From NCBI GenBank assembly GCA_900539165.1, contig UQAZ01000015.1, positions 1 to 40,738 on the forward strand: a stretch of DNA of 40,738 bases, written 5' to 3'. This stretch comes from an uncultured Oscillospiraceae bacterium. Its GTDB lineage: Bacteria > Bacillota > Clostridia > Oscillospirales > Acutalibacteraceae. Below are positions 12,265-21,038 of the stretch, piece by piece. The position numbers were made by a program, and so were the translations under genes. Below the pieces are notes generated by a model. The model was not told the DNA's origin, searched no databases, and saw only the letters and a list, made by a program, of their open reading frames with translations. Position 1 is the first letter of the stretch, and each line of letters opens with the position of its first letter.

Positions 12265-13302
12265 CTATTTTGTGTCAATAAATAAGCACGCATCACCGAA
12301 CGAAAAGAATCTGTATTTTTCTTTAACGGCAATTTTGTATGCGTTCATAACATTGTCATATCCTGCAAATGCAGAAATAAGCATTATAAGTGTGCTTTCT
12401 GGCAAATGGAAATTAGTAACCAAACCGTCGATACACTTAAATTCATAACCAGGATAAATAAATATTGAGGTGTCGTCCTCATCCTCACATATACATCCGT
12501 TTTTGGTAGCAACAGATTCAAGTGTTCTTGTACTTGTAGTTCCTACGCTTATTACCCTGCCGCCGTTTTTCTTGGTTTCATTAATAAGGTCGGCTGTTTC
12601 TTTACTGATATGATAGTGTTCGGTGTGCATTTTATGTTTTGTCACATCGTCAACCTTAACCGGTCTGAATGTTCCAAGACCGACATGTAAAGTAACATAT
12701 CCTATATTGACGCCCATAGCTTTAATCTTTTCAAGCATCTCTTTGGTGAAATGCAGTCCGGCGGTAGGTGCAGCCGCTGAGCCGAGTTCACGGGAATAAA
12801 CGGTTTGGTATCTTTCACCGTTTTTGAGTTCCTGTGTAATATAAGGAGGAAGGGGCATTTTGCCTATTTTATCCAAAATCGTATATATTTCCTTAGAGTC
12901 ACAGTTAAAACGAATTTTTCTGTTGCCGTCCTCGGTGATTTCGATTACCTCGCAATCCACCAATCCCTCGCCAAACTCAAAATGAGTACCGATTTTTGCT
13001 CTTTTTCCCGGCTTACAAAGACATTCCCAAACATTATTCTCGTTTTGCTTTAGCAGCAGAAACTCAACAACGGCACCTGTTTCCTTTTTTACACCGTATA
13101 TTCTTGCAGGAATTACACGGGTGTCATTTAGAATAAGACAGTCGCCTGCTCTTAAATAATCTGTTAAATCCCTAAATATTCTATGCGAAGTTTCTCCCGT
13201 GTTCTTATCAATAACCATCAATCTTGACGAGTCTCTCGGCTCAACAGGCGTCTGAGCGATAAGCTCTTGGGGTAAATCATAGTAAAAGTCAGATGTTTTC
13301 AT
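12265..13302 (-). CDS. queA: S-adenosylmethionine:tRNA ribosyltransferase-isomerase
   Basis: This 345-aa enzyme makes epoxyqueuosine on tRNA from preQ1 and the ribosyl part of S-adenosylmethionine. The start at 13302 gives the canonical MKTSDFYYDLPQELIAQTP. A longer open frame upstream runs through AT-rich promoter DNA and is rejected. LNDTRVIPAR, the GLHFT block and the VGTTSTRTLES block are typical. It is the first gene of queA-tgt-yajC and is divergent from asd. Confidence 0.96.
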   Translation of the reverse strand: MKTSDFYYDLPQELIAQTPVEPRDSSRLMVIDKNTGETSHRIFRDLTDYLRAGDCLILNDTRVIPARIYGVKKETGAVVEFLLLKQNENNVWECLCKPGKRAKIGTHFEFGEGLVDCEVIEITEDGNRKIRFNCDSKEIYTILDKIGKMPLPPYITQELKNGERYQTVYSRELGSAAAPTAGLHFTKEMLEKIKAMGVNIGYVTLHVGLGTFRPVKVDDVTKHKMHTEHYHISKETADLINETKKNGGRVISVGTTSTRTLESVATKNGCICEDEDDTSIFIYPGYEFKCIDGLVTNFHLPESTLIMLISAFAGYDNVMNAYKIAVKEKYRFFSFGDACLFIDTK

Positions 13303-13332
13303 TATAATCTCCGAATTATTGTAAATTATTAA

Positions 13333-13362
13333 TTGACAACTATATATAATTAGTGATATTAT
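13333..13362 (+). promoter_or_regulatory. Promoter of the asd-dapA-dapB operon
   Basis: TTGACA (13333-13338), an 18-nt spacer and TATTAT (13357-13362) lie about 85 nt upstream of asd in the queA/asd divergent region. No lysine riboswitch fold is apparent in the short leader. Confidence 0.65.
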
Positions 13363-13448
13363 ATATACTAAATTATATGAAGCGCTAAGCACTTCGTATA
13401 TTATATTGCAAAACATAAAATATTACAAGTTCTAAGGAGAAAATATTT

Positions 13449-14531
13449 ATGAAAAAGTTTAATGTCGGCATCGTTGGTGCTACGGGTATGGTTGGTCAAA
13501 GATTTATGACCTTGCTCGAAAATCATCCTTGGTTTAATGTTACCGTTCTTGCGGCTTCATCAAGAAGCGCAGGCAAGCCGTACGGCGAGGTTATTGGTAA
13601 TAAATGGTGTATGGACACACCTCTTGCGGATAAATATAAAGAAATGGTAGTTATGGATGCAACCGGTGACATCGAAAAAATCACCTCAATGGTAGATTTC
13701 GTATTCTGTGCAGTAAATATGAAGAAGGACGAAATCAAGGCTCTTGAGGAAGAGTATGCAAAGCACGAATGCCCTGTTGTTTCTAACAACTCGGCTCACA
13801 GATTTACCGATGATGTACCTATGGTTGTTCCTGAGCTTAATGCAGAGCATATCAATATCATTCCTGCTCAGCGTAAGCGTTTAGGCACAAAGCGTGGCTT
13901 TATCGCAGTTAAATCAAACTGCTCACTTCAGTCATATGTTCCTGCACTTTACCCTCTCCACGAGAAGTTTGGTGTAAAGGATGTATTGGTTTGCACATAT
14001 CAGGCTATTTCAGGTGCAGGCAAAACCTTTGAAACTTGGCCGGAAATGATTGATAATGTTATTCCTTACATTGGCGGCGAGGAAGAAAAGAGCGAGCAGG
14101 AGCCTCTTAAAATTTGGGGTAAAATCGAAGGCGACAAAATCGTCAAGGCTGACAAACCTAACTTTACTGCACAGTGTATCCGTGTACCTGTATCAAACGG
14201 TCACCTCGGTGCAGTATTTGTAAACTTTGAGAAGCAGCCTACTAAGGAAGAAATGATTGATATTTGGGCAGGTTTTAAGGGCAGAGCTCAGGAACTCAAT
14301 CTTCCGTCAGCTCCAAAGCAGTTCCTTAACTACTTTACAGAGGACGACAGACCTCAAATTCATTCAGAGCGTATGCTTGAAAACGGTATGGCAATTTCTA
14401 TCGGCAGACTTAGAGAGGATACTCAGTATCAGTATAAGTTTGTTTGCCTTTCACATAACACACTCAGAGGCGCAGCAGGCGGTGCTGTATTGCTTGCAGA
14501 GCTTCTTGCAGCTGAAGGCTATCTTGATTAA
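13449..14531 (+). CDS. asd: Aspartate-semialdehyde dehydrogenase (archaeal/fungal-type)
   Basis: This 360-aa NADPH enzyme reduces aspartyl phosphate to aspartate semialdehyde. It shows the nucleotide-binding GATGMVGQRF (10-19), the catalytic Cys in KSNCSLQSYVPAL (about 154-166), and the ISGAGKTFETWPEM block. The length and motifs place it in the TIGR00978 branch typical of archaea and fungi but also present in some Clostridia. It heads an operon with dapA and dapB, which use its product. Confidence 0.94.
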   Translation: MKKFNVGIVGATGMVGQRFMTLLENHPWFNVTVLAASSRSAGKPYGEVIGNKWCMDTPLADKYKEMVVMDATGDIEKITSMVDFVFCAVNMKKDEIKALEEEYAKHECPVVSNNSAHRFTDDVPMVVPELNAEHINIIPAQRKRLGTKRGFIAVKSNCSLQSYVPALYPLHEKFGVKDVLVCTYQAISGAGKTFETWPEMIDNVIPYIGGEEEKSEQEPLKIWGKIEGDKIVKADKPNFTAQCIRVPVSNGHLGAVFVNFEKQPTKEEMIDIWAGFKGRAQELNLPSAPKQFLNYFTEDDRPQIHSERMLENGMAISIGRLREDTQYQYKFVCLSHNTLRGAAGGAVLLAELLAAEGYLD

Positions 14532-14549
14532 TTGAAGGAGATTTTTGAA

Positions 14550-15440
14550 ATGAAGAATCCGGTATTTACGGGATCCGCTGTTGCTATCATCACTCCTATG
14601 AATGATGATTTCAGCATTAATTATGACGAATTTAAGAGATTTATTGATTGGCAGATTGATAACGGCACAGACGCTATTGTAATCTGCGGTACAACGGGTG
14701 AAAGTTCAACACTTAAAACAGTTCATCACCTTGAAGCAATCAAGTTCTGCGTTGAGTATGTAAACGGCAGAGTACCTGTTATCGCAGGTGCCGGCTCAAA
14801 CAATACCGAATGCGGACTTGACCTTGCTGTTAAAGCTTGCGAATACGGTGTTGATGCACTCTTGCTTGTTACCCCTTATTATAACAAATGTACTCAAAAG
14901 GGACTTATTAAGCACTATACAATGTATCACGAAGCTACTAATGTTCCGTTGATTCTTTACAATGTACCGTCAAGAACAGGTGTAAACATCACTCCTGAAA
15001 CTCTCAAAGAGCTTTCTAAGCTTCCGAGAGTAAACGGCGTTAAGGAAGCATCAGGCAATATCAGTCAGGTTATGAAGGTTCGTGCGCTTTGCGGTGACGA
15101 TCTTAATATCTGGAGTGGTAACGACGACCAGATTCCTGCTGTTATGGCTTGCGGCGGTAAGGGCGTTATCTCAGTTCTTTCAAACATTTGCCCACGAGAG
15201 ACTCACGATATGGTACAGGCTTATCTTGACGGTGATGCTAACAAGTGTACCGAAATGATGGCTAAATATCTTGAGCTTGCCAATGCAATGTTCGTAGAAG
15301 TAAACCCTATTCCTGTAAAAGCAGCCGTAAATATGATGGGTTGGAACGCAGGGCCTTGCAAGATGCCTCTTTGCGAAATGAGTGATGAGCATACCGCATA
15401 TGTTAAGGATGTTATGCAGAGATACGGTTTGATTAAGTAA
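14550..15440 (+). CDS. dapA: 4-hydroxy-tetrahydrodipicolinate synthase
   Basis: This 296-aa aldolase condenses pyruvate with aspartate semialdehyde. The start at 14550 has GAAGGAG upstream. Visible motifs are GTTGESSTL (about 47-55), YYNKCTQKGL, the catalytic Tyr in LYNVPSRTG (about 137-145) and the Schiff-base Lys in VNGVKEASGN (about 160-169). It follows asd by 18 nt and precedes dapB. Confidence 0.95.
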   Translation: MKNPVFTGSAVAIITPMNDDFSINYDEFKRFIDWQIDNGTDAIVICGTTGESSTLKTVHHLEAIKFCVEYVNGRVPVIAGAGSNNTECGLDLAVKACEYGVDALLLVTPYYNKCTQKGLIKHYTMYHEATNVPLILYNVPSRTGVNITPETLKELSKLPRVNGVKEASGNISQVMKVRALCGDDLNIWSGNDDQIPAVMACGGKGVISVLSNICPRETHDMVQAYLDGDANKCTEMMAKYLELANAMFVEVNPIPVKAAVNMMGWNAGPCKMPLCEMSDEHTAYVKDVMQRYGLIK

Positions 15441-15456
15441 TCAAGAGGAAGTTAAA

Positions 15457-16209
15457 ATGACAGATATTATATTAAACGGATGCTGCGGTAAAATGGGTCA
15501 TGTAATCCAAAGCATTGTAGACGGCAGAGATGATTGCAGAATTGTAGCCGGTGTAGACATTAGGGATACCGGCGACTGCGATTTCCCTGTTTATGCATCA
15601 ATACTTGATGTAAATGAAAAGGCGGATGCGGTCATAGATTTTTCTAATCCGGCACTACTTGATTCAATGCTTGAATATGGCAAAAATACTAAAACTCCGC
15701 TGATTATTGCTACAACAGGTTTTGATTCCTGTCAAAAGAAGCAAATTGAAACTGCTTCAGAGCAATGTCCAATCTTTTTCACATATAATTACAGCCTTGG
15801 GGTAAATCTTCTTGCAAGTCTTGCTAAAAAAGCTGTTAATGTTCTCGGTGCTGATTTTGATATTGAAATTATCGAAAAACACCATAATCAAAAGATTGAC
15901 GCTCCGTCAGGAACTGCTCTTATGTTAGCTGACGCAATCAATGAAGAATTAGACAATAAGATGAAATATGAGTACGACCGTCACTCAAAGCGTGAGAAGA
16001 GAACAAAGAATGAAATCGGTATTCACGCAGTAAGAGGCGGAACTATCGTAGGCGAACACGAAATTATGTTTGCAGGCAGAGATGAAATCATTACTCTTTC
16101 TCATTCAGCCAGATCAAAGGAAATTTTTGCTGTCGGCGCAGTTAATGCTGCAGTATTTATGAACGGCAAGGGTGTTGGAATGTACCAAATGAGTGACCTG
16201 CTTGATTAA
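15457..16209 (+). CDS. dapB: 4-hydroxy-tetrahydrodipicolinate reductase
   Basis: This 250-aa NAD(P)H enzyme carries out the step after DapA in the lysine and diaminopimelate pathway. It has the N-terminal GCCGKMGHVI nucleotide loop, ATTGF (about 85-89), and the active-site block EKHHNQKIDAPSGTAL (about 144-159). The start has AGAGGAAG upstream. A terminator follows the gene. Confidence 0.96.
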   Translation: MTDIILNGCCGKMGHVIQSIVDGRDDCRIVAGVDIRDTGDCDFPVYASILDVNEKADAVIDFSNPALLDSMLEYGKNTKTPLIIATTGFDSCQKKQIETASEQCPIFFTYNYSLGVNLLASLAKKAVNVLGADFDIEIIEKHHNQKIDAPSGTALMLADAINEELDNKMKYEYDRHSKREKRTKNEIGIHAVRGGTIVGEHEIMFAGRDEIITLSHSARSKEIFAVGAVNAAVFMNGKGVGMYQMSDLLD

Positions 16210-16228
16210 TAAGCATTATATAATTATT

Positions 16229-16258
16229 AAAGGCTTTGGAAAAATCCAAAGCCTTTTT
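16229..16258 (+). terminator. Terminator of the dap operon
   Basis: AAAGGCTTTGG (16229-16239) pairs perfectly with CCAAAGCCTTT (16246-16256) around a 6-nt loop and ends in T5. It could also terminate the convergent DUF2726 gene, whose stop codon lies at its edge. Confidence 0.88.
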
Positions 16259-16968
16259 CATATATAAAATACACCGGGTAAATTACTGTTAATTATTTCA
16301 TATAACTGCATTTTAATTCTTTCTTTATCTATATTTTTAATACGCAAAACTTTATATCCTGATTGTACTAACGATTGATTTACAAAATCATCACGCTGTC
16401 TTCTTTCATATTGATTGTGTGAATTATCATCTAATTCAATCAATAACAACGGCATAAGTGTATGTTTGTCACATAATGCAAAATCAATATGTTTACTCTT
16501 AATTTTATTAAAATCAGAATAACTATATTTATTATTTGATTCTATTAAGTCTGCTAACCTTATCTTTGATATAATAGTTAAGTTTGAAAAATCAGGGCAG
16601 TTTATTAATTCAAGCAAAATATTATATAGTTTTGTTTCGTATTGAGATAATAAACTCTTCTTTGCATAGGTAGGCACATTTGCGTTTTGATCGTTTTGTT
16701 TGTCATCATAATACATTATTTCCGGATTTTCCCAAGAAAATGTTGTATTTGGATAGATTTGCTTTAATTCTCTTCTATGTTCTTCTTCGGTTTTAACTTG
16801 TGGAGCAACATTTCGTTTATTAAGATTATTAGAATAATGTTGTTTATTGCGCTTATTTAACTTGTTATAATATACATTTTTAATTATGGCAACAATAAAG
16901 AAAATAGGCACAAACCCAATGAGAAAAATAAGTGCTGATACAAATAAAAGTGCAAATAGAGATTCCAT
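16258..16968 (-). CDS. Membrane-anchored DUF2726 protein
   Basis: This 236-aa protein has one N-terminal membrane segment (about 5-30), a basic Asn/Lys-rich linker, and a C-terminal DUF2726 domain (about 108-228). The domain has the restriction-endonuclease-like pattern HIDFALCDKH...LLIELDD followed by QRRDDFVNQSLVQSGYKVLRI, so a DNA-cleaving or binding role is possible. Nothing in the surroundings identifies a substrate. It is transcribed alone, apparently with its own promoter. Confidence 0.72.
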   Translation of the reverse strand: MESLFALLFVSALIFLIGFVPIFFIVAIIKNVYYNKLNKRNKQHYSNNLNKRNVAPQVKTEEEHRRELKQIYPNTTFSWENPEIMYYDDKQNDQNANVPTYAKKSLLSQYETKLYNILLELINCPDFSNLTIISKIRLADLIESNNKYSYSDFNKIKSKHIDFALCDKHTLMPLLLIELDDNSHNQYERRQRDDFVNQSLVQSGYKVLRIKNIDKERIKMQLYEIINSNLPGVFYI

Positions 16969-17006
16969 TTATAATTCTCCTTATAAACAATAAAAATCTT
17001 ATTAAT

Positions 17007-18137
17007 TTAGTTATAAATATCCTTAATTTTCGATAGCATTTTAGGTATATCAATGCTTTGAGGACAATGAGATTTGCATTTTCCGCACGAAACGCACTCA
17101 TTTGCATTAACATCAATTTTTTGATACTCTTCCTTGCTTTCGTCAAGGGAAAGCTCACTGTTTTTGTATCTATTATAAACACTGAAAATTGTACTTATTT
17201 TTACGTCTTTGGGGCAATCTGCGCAATAATCGCAACCGGTGCAAGGTGTAATATCTGATTTGTTAATTAAATCCGCTGTGTTTTTACAGATTTGAAGCTC
17301 TACATCATTCATTGGCTGAAAATCGGTAAGAGTATTCAAATTATCTTGCATCTGTTCGGTTGAATTCATACCGCTGAGAATTATAATAACATTTTTATGG
17401 CTCGCAACAAATTTAATTGCCCACGACGCAATGCTGTTTTGAGGAGAATGATTTTTCATTTGCTCGACAGCTTTTTTGGGAACATCGTTTGCAAGCTTTC
17501 CGCCTCGGACGGGTTCCATTACAATAATGGGAATGCCTGCCTGAGTTAAAAGCTCGTATTGAGTTTTTGCGTCCTGATTGCCCCAATCAAGGTAGTTCAT
17601 CTGAATCTGAGCAAAATCCCAATCGTGCGAAGCAATAATTTTTTTTAGATCGTTAATTGTACCGTGAAACGAAAATCCGATATTTTTAACTAAACCCTGT
17701 GCCTGCTTTTCCTTTAAAAAATCATAAGCTTTGTATTGCTCACATTTTTCAAAATTTTCTTTATCCAATGAATGTAACAGATAAAAATCAAAACAGTCAA
17801 CGCCTGTTTTTTCAAGCTGCTTGTCAAATATTTTTTGCATATCCTTTGGCGATTTACACAACCAAATAGGCAGTTTATCCGCTAAAAAATATGTGTTTCT
17901 CTGATATTTTTTTAACGCGGTACCGATAAACTTTTCGCTCTTGCCCTGATGATACATATAGGCAGTGTCAAAATAATTAACACCGTTTTGGTATGCCATT
18001 TCAACAAGCTGTTGACCTTTGGTATAGTCGATTAAAGGGTTCGCTTCCCTTTTAAGAAGAGTTTTACAAGGCAGTCTCATTGTGCCAAGACCAAGCCTTG
18101 AAACATCCGTATTCTTAAATTTAACTCTGTCTACCAT
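17007..18137 (-). CDS. Aldo/keto reductase with C-terminal 4Fe-4S ferredoxin domain
   Basis: This 376-aa protein joins an aldo/keto reductase barrel (about 1-290) to a bacterial ferredoxin domain. Catalytic-tetrad residues are visible in YFDTAYMYHQGKSE (Asp, Tyr), LADKLP (Lys) and LLHSLD (His). The C-terminal half has two Cys clusters: CTGCDYCADCP (about 300-310) and CVSCGKCKSHCP (about 349-360). Fusions of this kind are common in anaerobic Clostridia, but the substrate is unknown. Its start overlaps the cysS stop by one base, so it shares the Cys T-box operon. Confidence 0.85.
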   Translation of the reverse strand: MVDRVKFKNTDVSRLGLGTMRLPCKTLLKREANPLIDYTKGQQLVEMAYQNGVNYFDTAYMYHQGKSEKFIGTALKKYQRNTYFLADKLPIWLCKSPKDMQKIFDKQLEKTGVDCFDFYLLHSLDKENFEKCEQYKAYDFLKEKQAQGLVKNIGFSFHGTINDLKKIIASHDWDFAQIQMNYLDWGNQDAKTQYELLTQAGIPIIVMEPVRGGKLANDVPKKAVEQMKNHSPQNSIASWAIKFVASHKNVIIILSGMNSTEQMQDNLNTLTDFQPMNDVELQICKNTADLINKSDITPCTGCDYCADCPKDVKISTIFSVYNRYKNSELSLDESKEEYQKIDVNANECVSCGKCKSHCPQSIDIPKMLSKIKDIYN

Positions 18138-19531
18138 TATTCTTTCACCCAGGTCACACCCTGTGGAGTATCTTTTAGAATGATGCCTCTTGCTTTAAGT
18201 TCGTCACGAATTTTGTCGGCAGTAGCCCAATCCTTGTTTGCTCTTGCCTCTTGTCTCTGCTCGATAAGCTTTTCAATTTCGTCGTCAATATCATTAGACT
18301 TTCTATTATAAACCAAGCCGAGAACACCTGTAAGTTCATCAAACATTTCGGCTGCCTTTTTGCAAACATTAAGAGAAACCTCTTTGTTTATAATCTCGGT
18401 ATTAATTGTGCTTACCAAATCAAAAATGGCAGCTATGCCATCGGCAGTATTAAGGTCATCATCCATTGCAGTGATGAATTTATCCTTTGCAGATGCAACT
18501 AAAGTAAAAATTTTCTCATCGTCTGCAATGTCTGAACTTGCGTTTTTAATAGCAAAGTCTAAACTGTCACGGCAGGTATAAAGTCTTTCAAGAGCCGACT
18601 TGCATTGCTCAATAATATCAATGCTGTAATTAATCGGTGAACGATAATGTGATGAAATAAGAAAATATCTGATAACTTCATAGCCATAAACATTGGCGAT
18701 TTCACGAACAGTCTTAAAGTTACCGAGCGATTTACTCATTTTAACATTATCTACATTAATATAACCGTTGTGCATCCAATACTTAGCAAACGGTGCGTCG
18801 TTTGCAGCCTCTGACTGTGCAATTTCATTTTCGTGGTGCGGGAACACCAAATCTTTACCGCCGCAATGAATGTCGATAGACTTGCCAAGGTATCTTCTGT
18901 TCATAGCAGAACATTCAATATGCCATCCCGGTCTGCCTTTGCCCCAAGGTGAGTCCCAATACGGTTCGCCCTCTTTGGCAGCTTTCCAAAGTGCAAAATC
19001 AAGAGGATTTTCCTTTTTCTCACCGATAGCAATTCTTGCACCTGATTGTAAATCCTCAATAGGCTGATGTGAAAGCTTTCCGTAACCGTCAAACTTCAAT
19101 GTTCTGTAATAAACATCACCGTCAACAGCGTATGCATAACCTTTTTCTTCAAGAGTTTTAATAATATCAATGATTTCGTCAATGTTTTCGGTAGCCTTTG
19201 GATGAACAGTTGCATCCTTGAAGTTTAAGCCGTGTGCATCAGTCCAAAACTCCTCGATATACTTCTTAGATACCTCTTCAAAGGTTAAACCTTCCTCATT
19301 GGCTCTCTTAATAATCTTATCATCTACATCTGTAAAGTTTTGAACAAACTTTACATTGTAGCCTCTGTATTCAAGGTATCTTCTCAAAACATCAAATACG
19401 CAAAGCGGTCTTGCGTTTCCTATATGAATATAGTTATATACCGTCGGACCGCAGGCATAAATTTTTACTTCATTATTATCGAGCGGAACAAACTCCTCTT
19501 TTCTTCTGCTCATTGTGTTAAAAACTCTCAT
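18137..19531 (-). CDS. cysS: Cysteinyl-tRNA synthetase
   Basis: This 464-aa class I synthetase charges tRNA-Cys. It shows YACGPTVYNYIHIGNARP with the HIGH-type motif (about 25-42), zinc-ligand residues including the HIECSAM block, and KMSKSLGNF (about 266-274). The length is typical. It overlaps cysE by 4 nt and is controlled by the upstream T-box, so charging status and cysteine supply regulate both genes together. Confidence 0.97.
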   Translation of the reverse strand: MRVFNTMSRRKEEFVPLDNNEVKIYACGPTVYNYIHIGNARPLCVFDVLRRYLEYRGYNVKFVQNFTDVDDKIIKRANEEGLTFEEVSKKYIEEFWTDAHGLNFKDATVHPKATENIDEIIDIIKTLEEKGYAYAVDGDVYYRTLKFDGYGKLSHQPIEDLQSGARIAIGEKKENPLDFALWKAAKEGEPYWDSPWGKGRPGWHIECSAMNRRYLGKSIDIHCGGKDLVFPHHENEIAQSEAANDAPFAKYWMHNGYINVDNVKMSKSLGNFKTVREIANVYGYEVIRYFLISSHYRSPINYSIDIIEQCKSALERLYTCRDSLDFAIKNASSDIADDEKIFTLVASAKDKFITAMDDDLNTADGIAAIFDLVSTINTEIINKEVSLNVCKKAAEMFDELTGVLGLVYNRKSNDIDDEIEKLIEQRQEARANKDWATADKIRDELKARGIILKDTPQGVTWVKE

Positions 19532-20169
19532 TTTTGCATCTCCTTTAATTCATTTATATCCTGCTGTAATTTTTTAATTTTAGCTTCGTTTTCTCTTATT
19601 GCGTTCATTACAGGGTCGGGAATGTTGATTTGGTCAAGGTCATCAACTCTTACCCCGTCAATTTTAACAACTTCACCCGGCACGCCTACTACCGTACAGT
19701 TAGGCTCTACATCTCTTACTACAACAGCACCTGCCGCAACTTTTGCATTTTTGCCGATTGTTATAGGACCGAGTACCTTTGCACCGGCGCCAATCATTAC
19801 ACCGCTTTCAATGGTTGGGTGTCTTTTTCCGATATCCTTACCTGTACCACCAAGGGTTACGCCCTGGTAAATCATTACATCATCGCCTATTTCGGCTGTT
19901 TCGCCTATCACGATGCCTGTTCCGTGATCTATTACAACTCTCCTGCCGATAGTTGCACCCGGATGAATTTCAATTCCGGTTTTGTGAGCAGATCTTTGGC
20001 TTATTGCTCTTGCTATAAAAGGCATATTGTGTCTTAAAAACCAATTAGCTCTCTTGTGTGACCTCAAAGCCTTAAAACCCGGGTAAAGTAAAATGATTTC
20101 AAGCGGATTGCCTGCCGCCGGATCATGGTCGATAAAACTTTGAATGTCCTCTTTATATTGCTTAAACAT
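19528..20169 (-). CDS. cysE: Serine O-acetyltransferase
   Basis: This 213-aa enzyme makes O-acetylserine for cysteine synthesis. The start at 20169 is preferred over a GTG 9 nt upstream, which is part of the AAAGGTG ribosome site. The N-terminal helical part (1-60) precedes hexapeptide repeats (about 65-175), including the GIEIHPGATIG and HGTGIVIGETAEIGD blocks with the active-site His. A C-terminal coiled coil follows. It is the first gene after the Cys T-box. Confidence 0.95.
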   Translation of the reverse strand: MFKQYKEDIQSFIDHDPAAGNPLEIILLYPGFKALRSHKRANWFLRHNMPFIARAISQRSAHKTGIEIHPGATIGRRVVIDHGTGIVIGETAEIGDDVMIYQGVTLGGTGKDIGKRHPTIESGVMIGAGAKVLGPITIGKNAKVAAGAVVVRDVEPNCTVVGVPGEVVKIDGVRVDDLDQINIPDPVMNAIRENEAKIKKLQQDINELKEMQK

Positions 20170-20189
20170 TAAAATCACCTTTCAAAAAA

Positions 20190-20422
20190 ATAAACTGCCT
20201 CCGTCAAAACGACAGAGGCAGTATAACTGCGGTTCCACTCTGATTTATACTCTGACTACCTACATAGCCTCGCCGATAACGGAGCATCCGTCACGGAATA
20301 CTTAATTCCTCCGTGCGACTCATGGGTGCATTTCACAAGAAGATTTATACAGGCTTTCACCAACCGCCTGCTCTCTGAATAAATCAAAAGAGTTACTTCT
20401 CCCAATCAATGTCTTTAAGTAC
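20190..20422 (-). ncRNA. T-box leader, cysteine-specific
   Basis: Read on the minus strand, the leader contains the T-box core AGAGTGGAACCGCAG (20227-20241), which pairs with the uncharged tRNA end. A Stem I region ends in a specifier TGC followed by A (20328-20330), a Cys codon, which fits the genes downstream. A terminator with arms ACTGCCTC and GAGGCAGT (20194-20222) and a T-run stands before cysE. Uncharged tRNA-Cys would favour antitermination. Confidence 0.92.
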
Positions 20423-20450
20423 ATTATATTCATTTTAAGAAAAAATGCAA
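20423..20450 (-). promoter_or_regulatory. Promoter of the T-box cys operon
   Basis: On the minus strand, TTGCAT (20445-20450), a 16-nt spacer and TATAAT (20423-20428) lie directly upstream of the T-box leader and just past the pgsA stop codon. Confidence 0.7.
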
Positions 20451-20453
20451 TAC

Positions 20454-21038
20454 TTATTTTGTTTTTATGAAATGCCAACCGTCAATAGCGTACTTTACAC
20501 CGCTTAAAAGTGTTACAACAGCCGCAATCCAAAATGCTATTGTACAATAAATATTTAACCATTGCGGTGCATTAAAACCGTTAGTGGCAATTATGATTTC
20601 CTGATCTTTTTCAAGTATCGCTAAAATAAGGAATGTCATACCTGTTGTTGACATTTGAATAAAGGTTTTTGCTTTACCGAATACATTTGCCGCAATTACT
20701 TCACCCTCAACAGTCGCTGCCATTCTCATTCCCGCAACGAGGAATTCCCTTGCCATCATAATCATAATAACCAAATCTGTCCTTACTCCGAGGTTAATCT
20801 GAATAAGAAAAGCGGCAAGCACGAGCGCCTTATCAGATAGCGGGTCCATAAGCTTACCAAAATCAGTAACAAGTTTTCTTTTCCTTGCAATGCAACCGTC
20901 AACGGTGTCGCTCATACAAGCAATAAAGTAAACCAACAAAGCACCAACCCAATGGTATCTGAATTGGCATAGTGCAAACATCCAAAGTAACGGAATGCAA
21001 AGAAATCTAAAAACAGTGATTTTATTAGGTAAATTCAT
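20454..21038 (-). CDS. pgsA: CDP-diacylglycerol-glycerol-3-phosphate 3-phosphatidyltransferase
   Basis: This 194-aa membrane enzyme makes phosphatidylglycerol phosphate. The CDP-alcohol phosphatidyltransferase motif is complete: SDTVDGCIAR followed by KLVTDFGKLMDPLSDKAL (about 43-71), with the metal-binding Asp residues. Four to five membrane segments are present. It starts at the last base of the rimO stop codon and is probably cotranscribed with recA-recX-rimO. Confidence 0.93.
   Translation of the reverse strand: MNLPNKITVFRFLCIPLLWMFALCQFRYHWVGALLVYFIACMSDTVDGCIARKRKLVTDFGKLMDPLSDKALVLAAFLIQINLGVRTDLVIMIMMAREFLVAGMRMAATVEGEVIAANVFGKAKTFIQMSTTGMTFLILAILEKDQEIIIATNGFNAPQWLNIYCTIAFWIAAVVTLLSGVKYAIDGWHFIKTK

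Noticed and set aside
13303..13416. A longer N-terminus for QueA
   Set aside because: The extra residues are hydrophobic and low-complexity and are encoded by the promoter region. The start at 13302 matches the family.
13303..13448. A possible lysine riboswitch upstream of asd
   Set aside because: The gap of about 146 nt is too short and AT-rich for the lysine riboswitch fold, and no terminator precedes asd.
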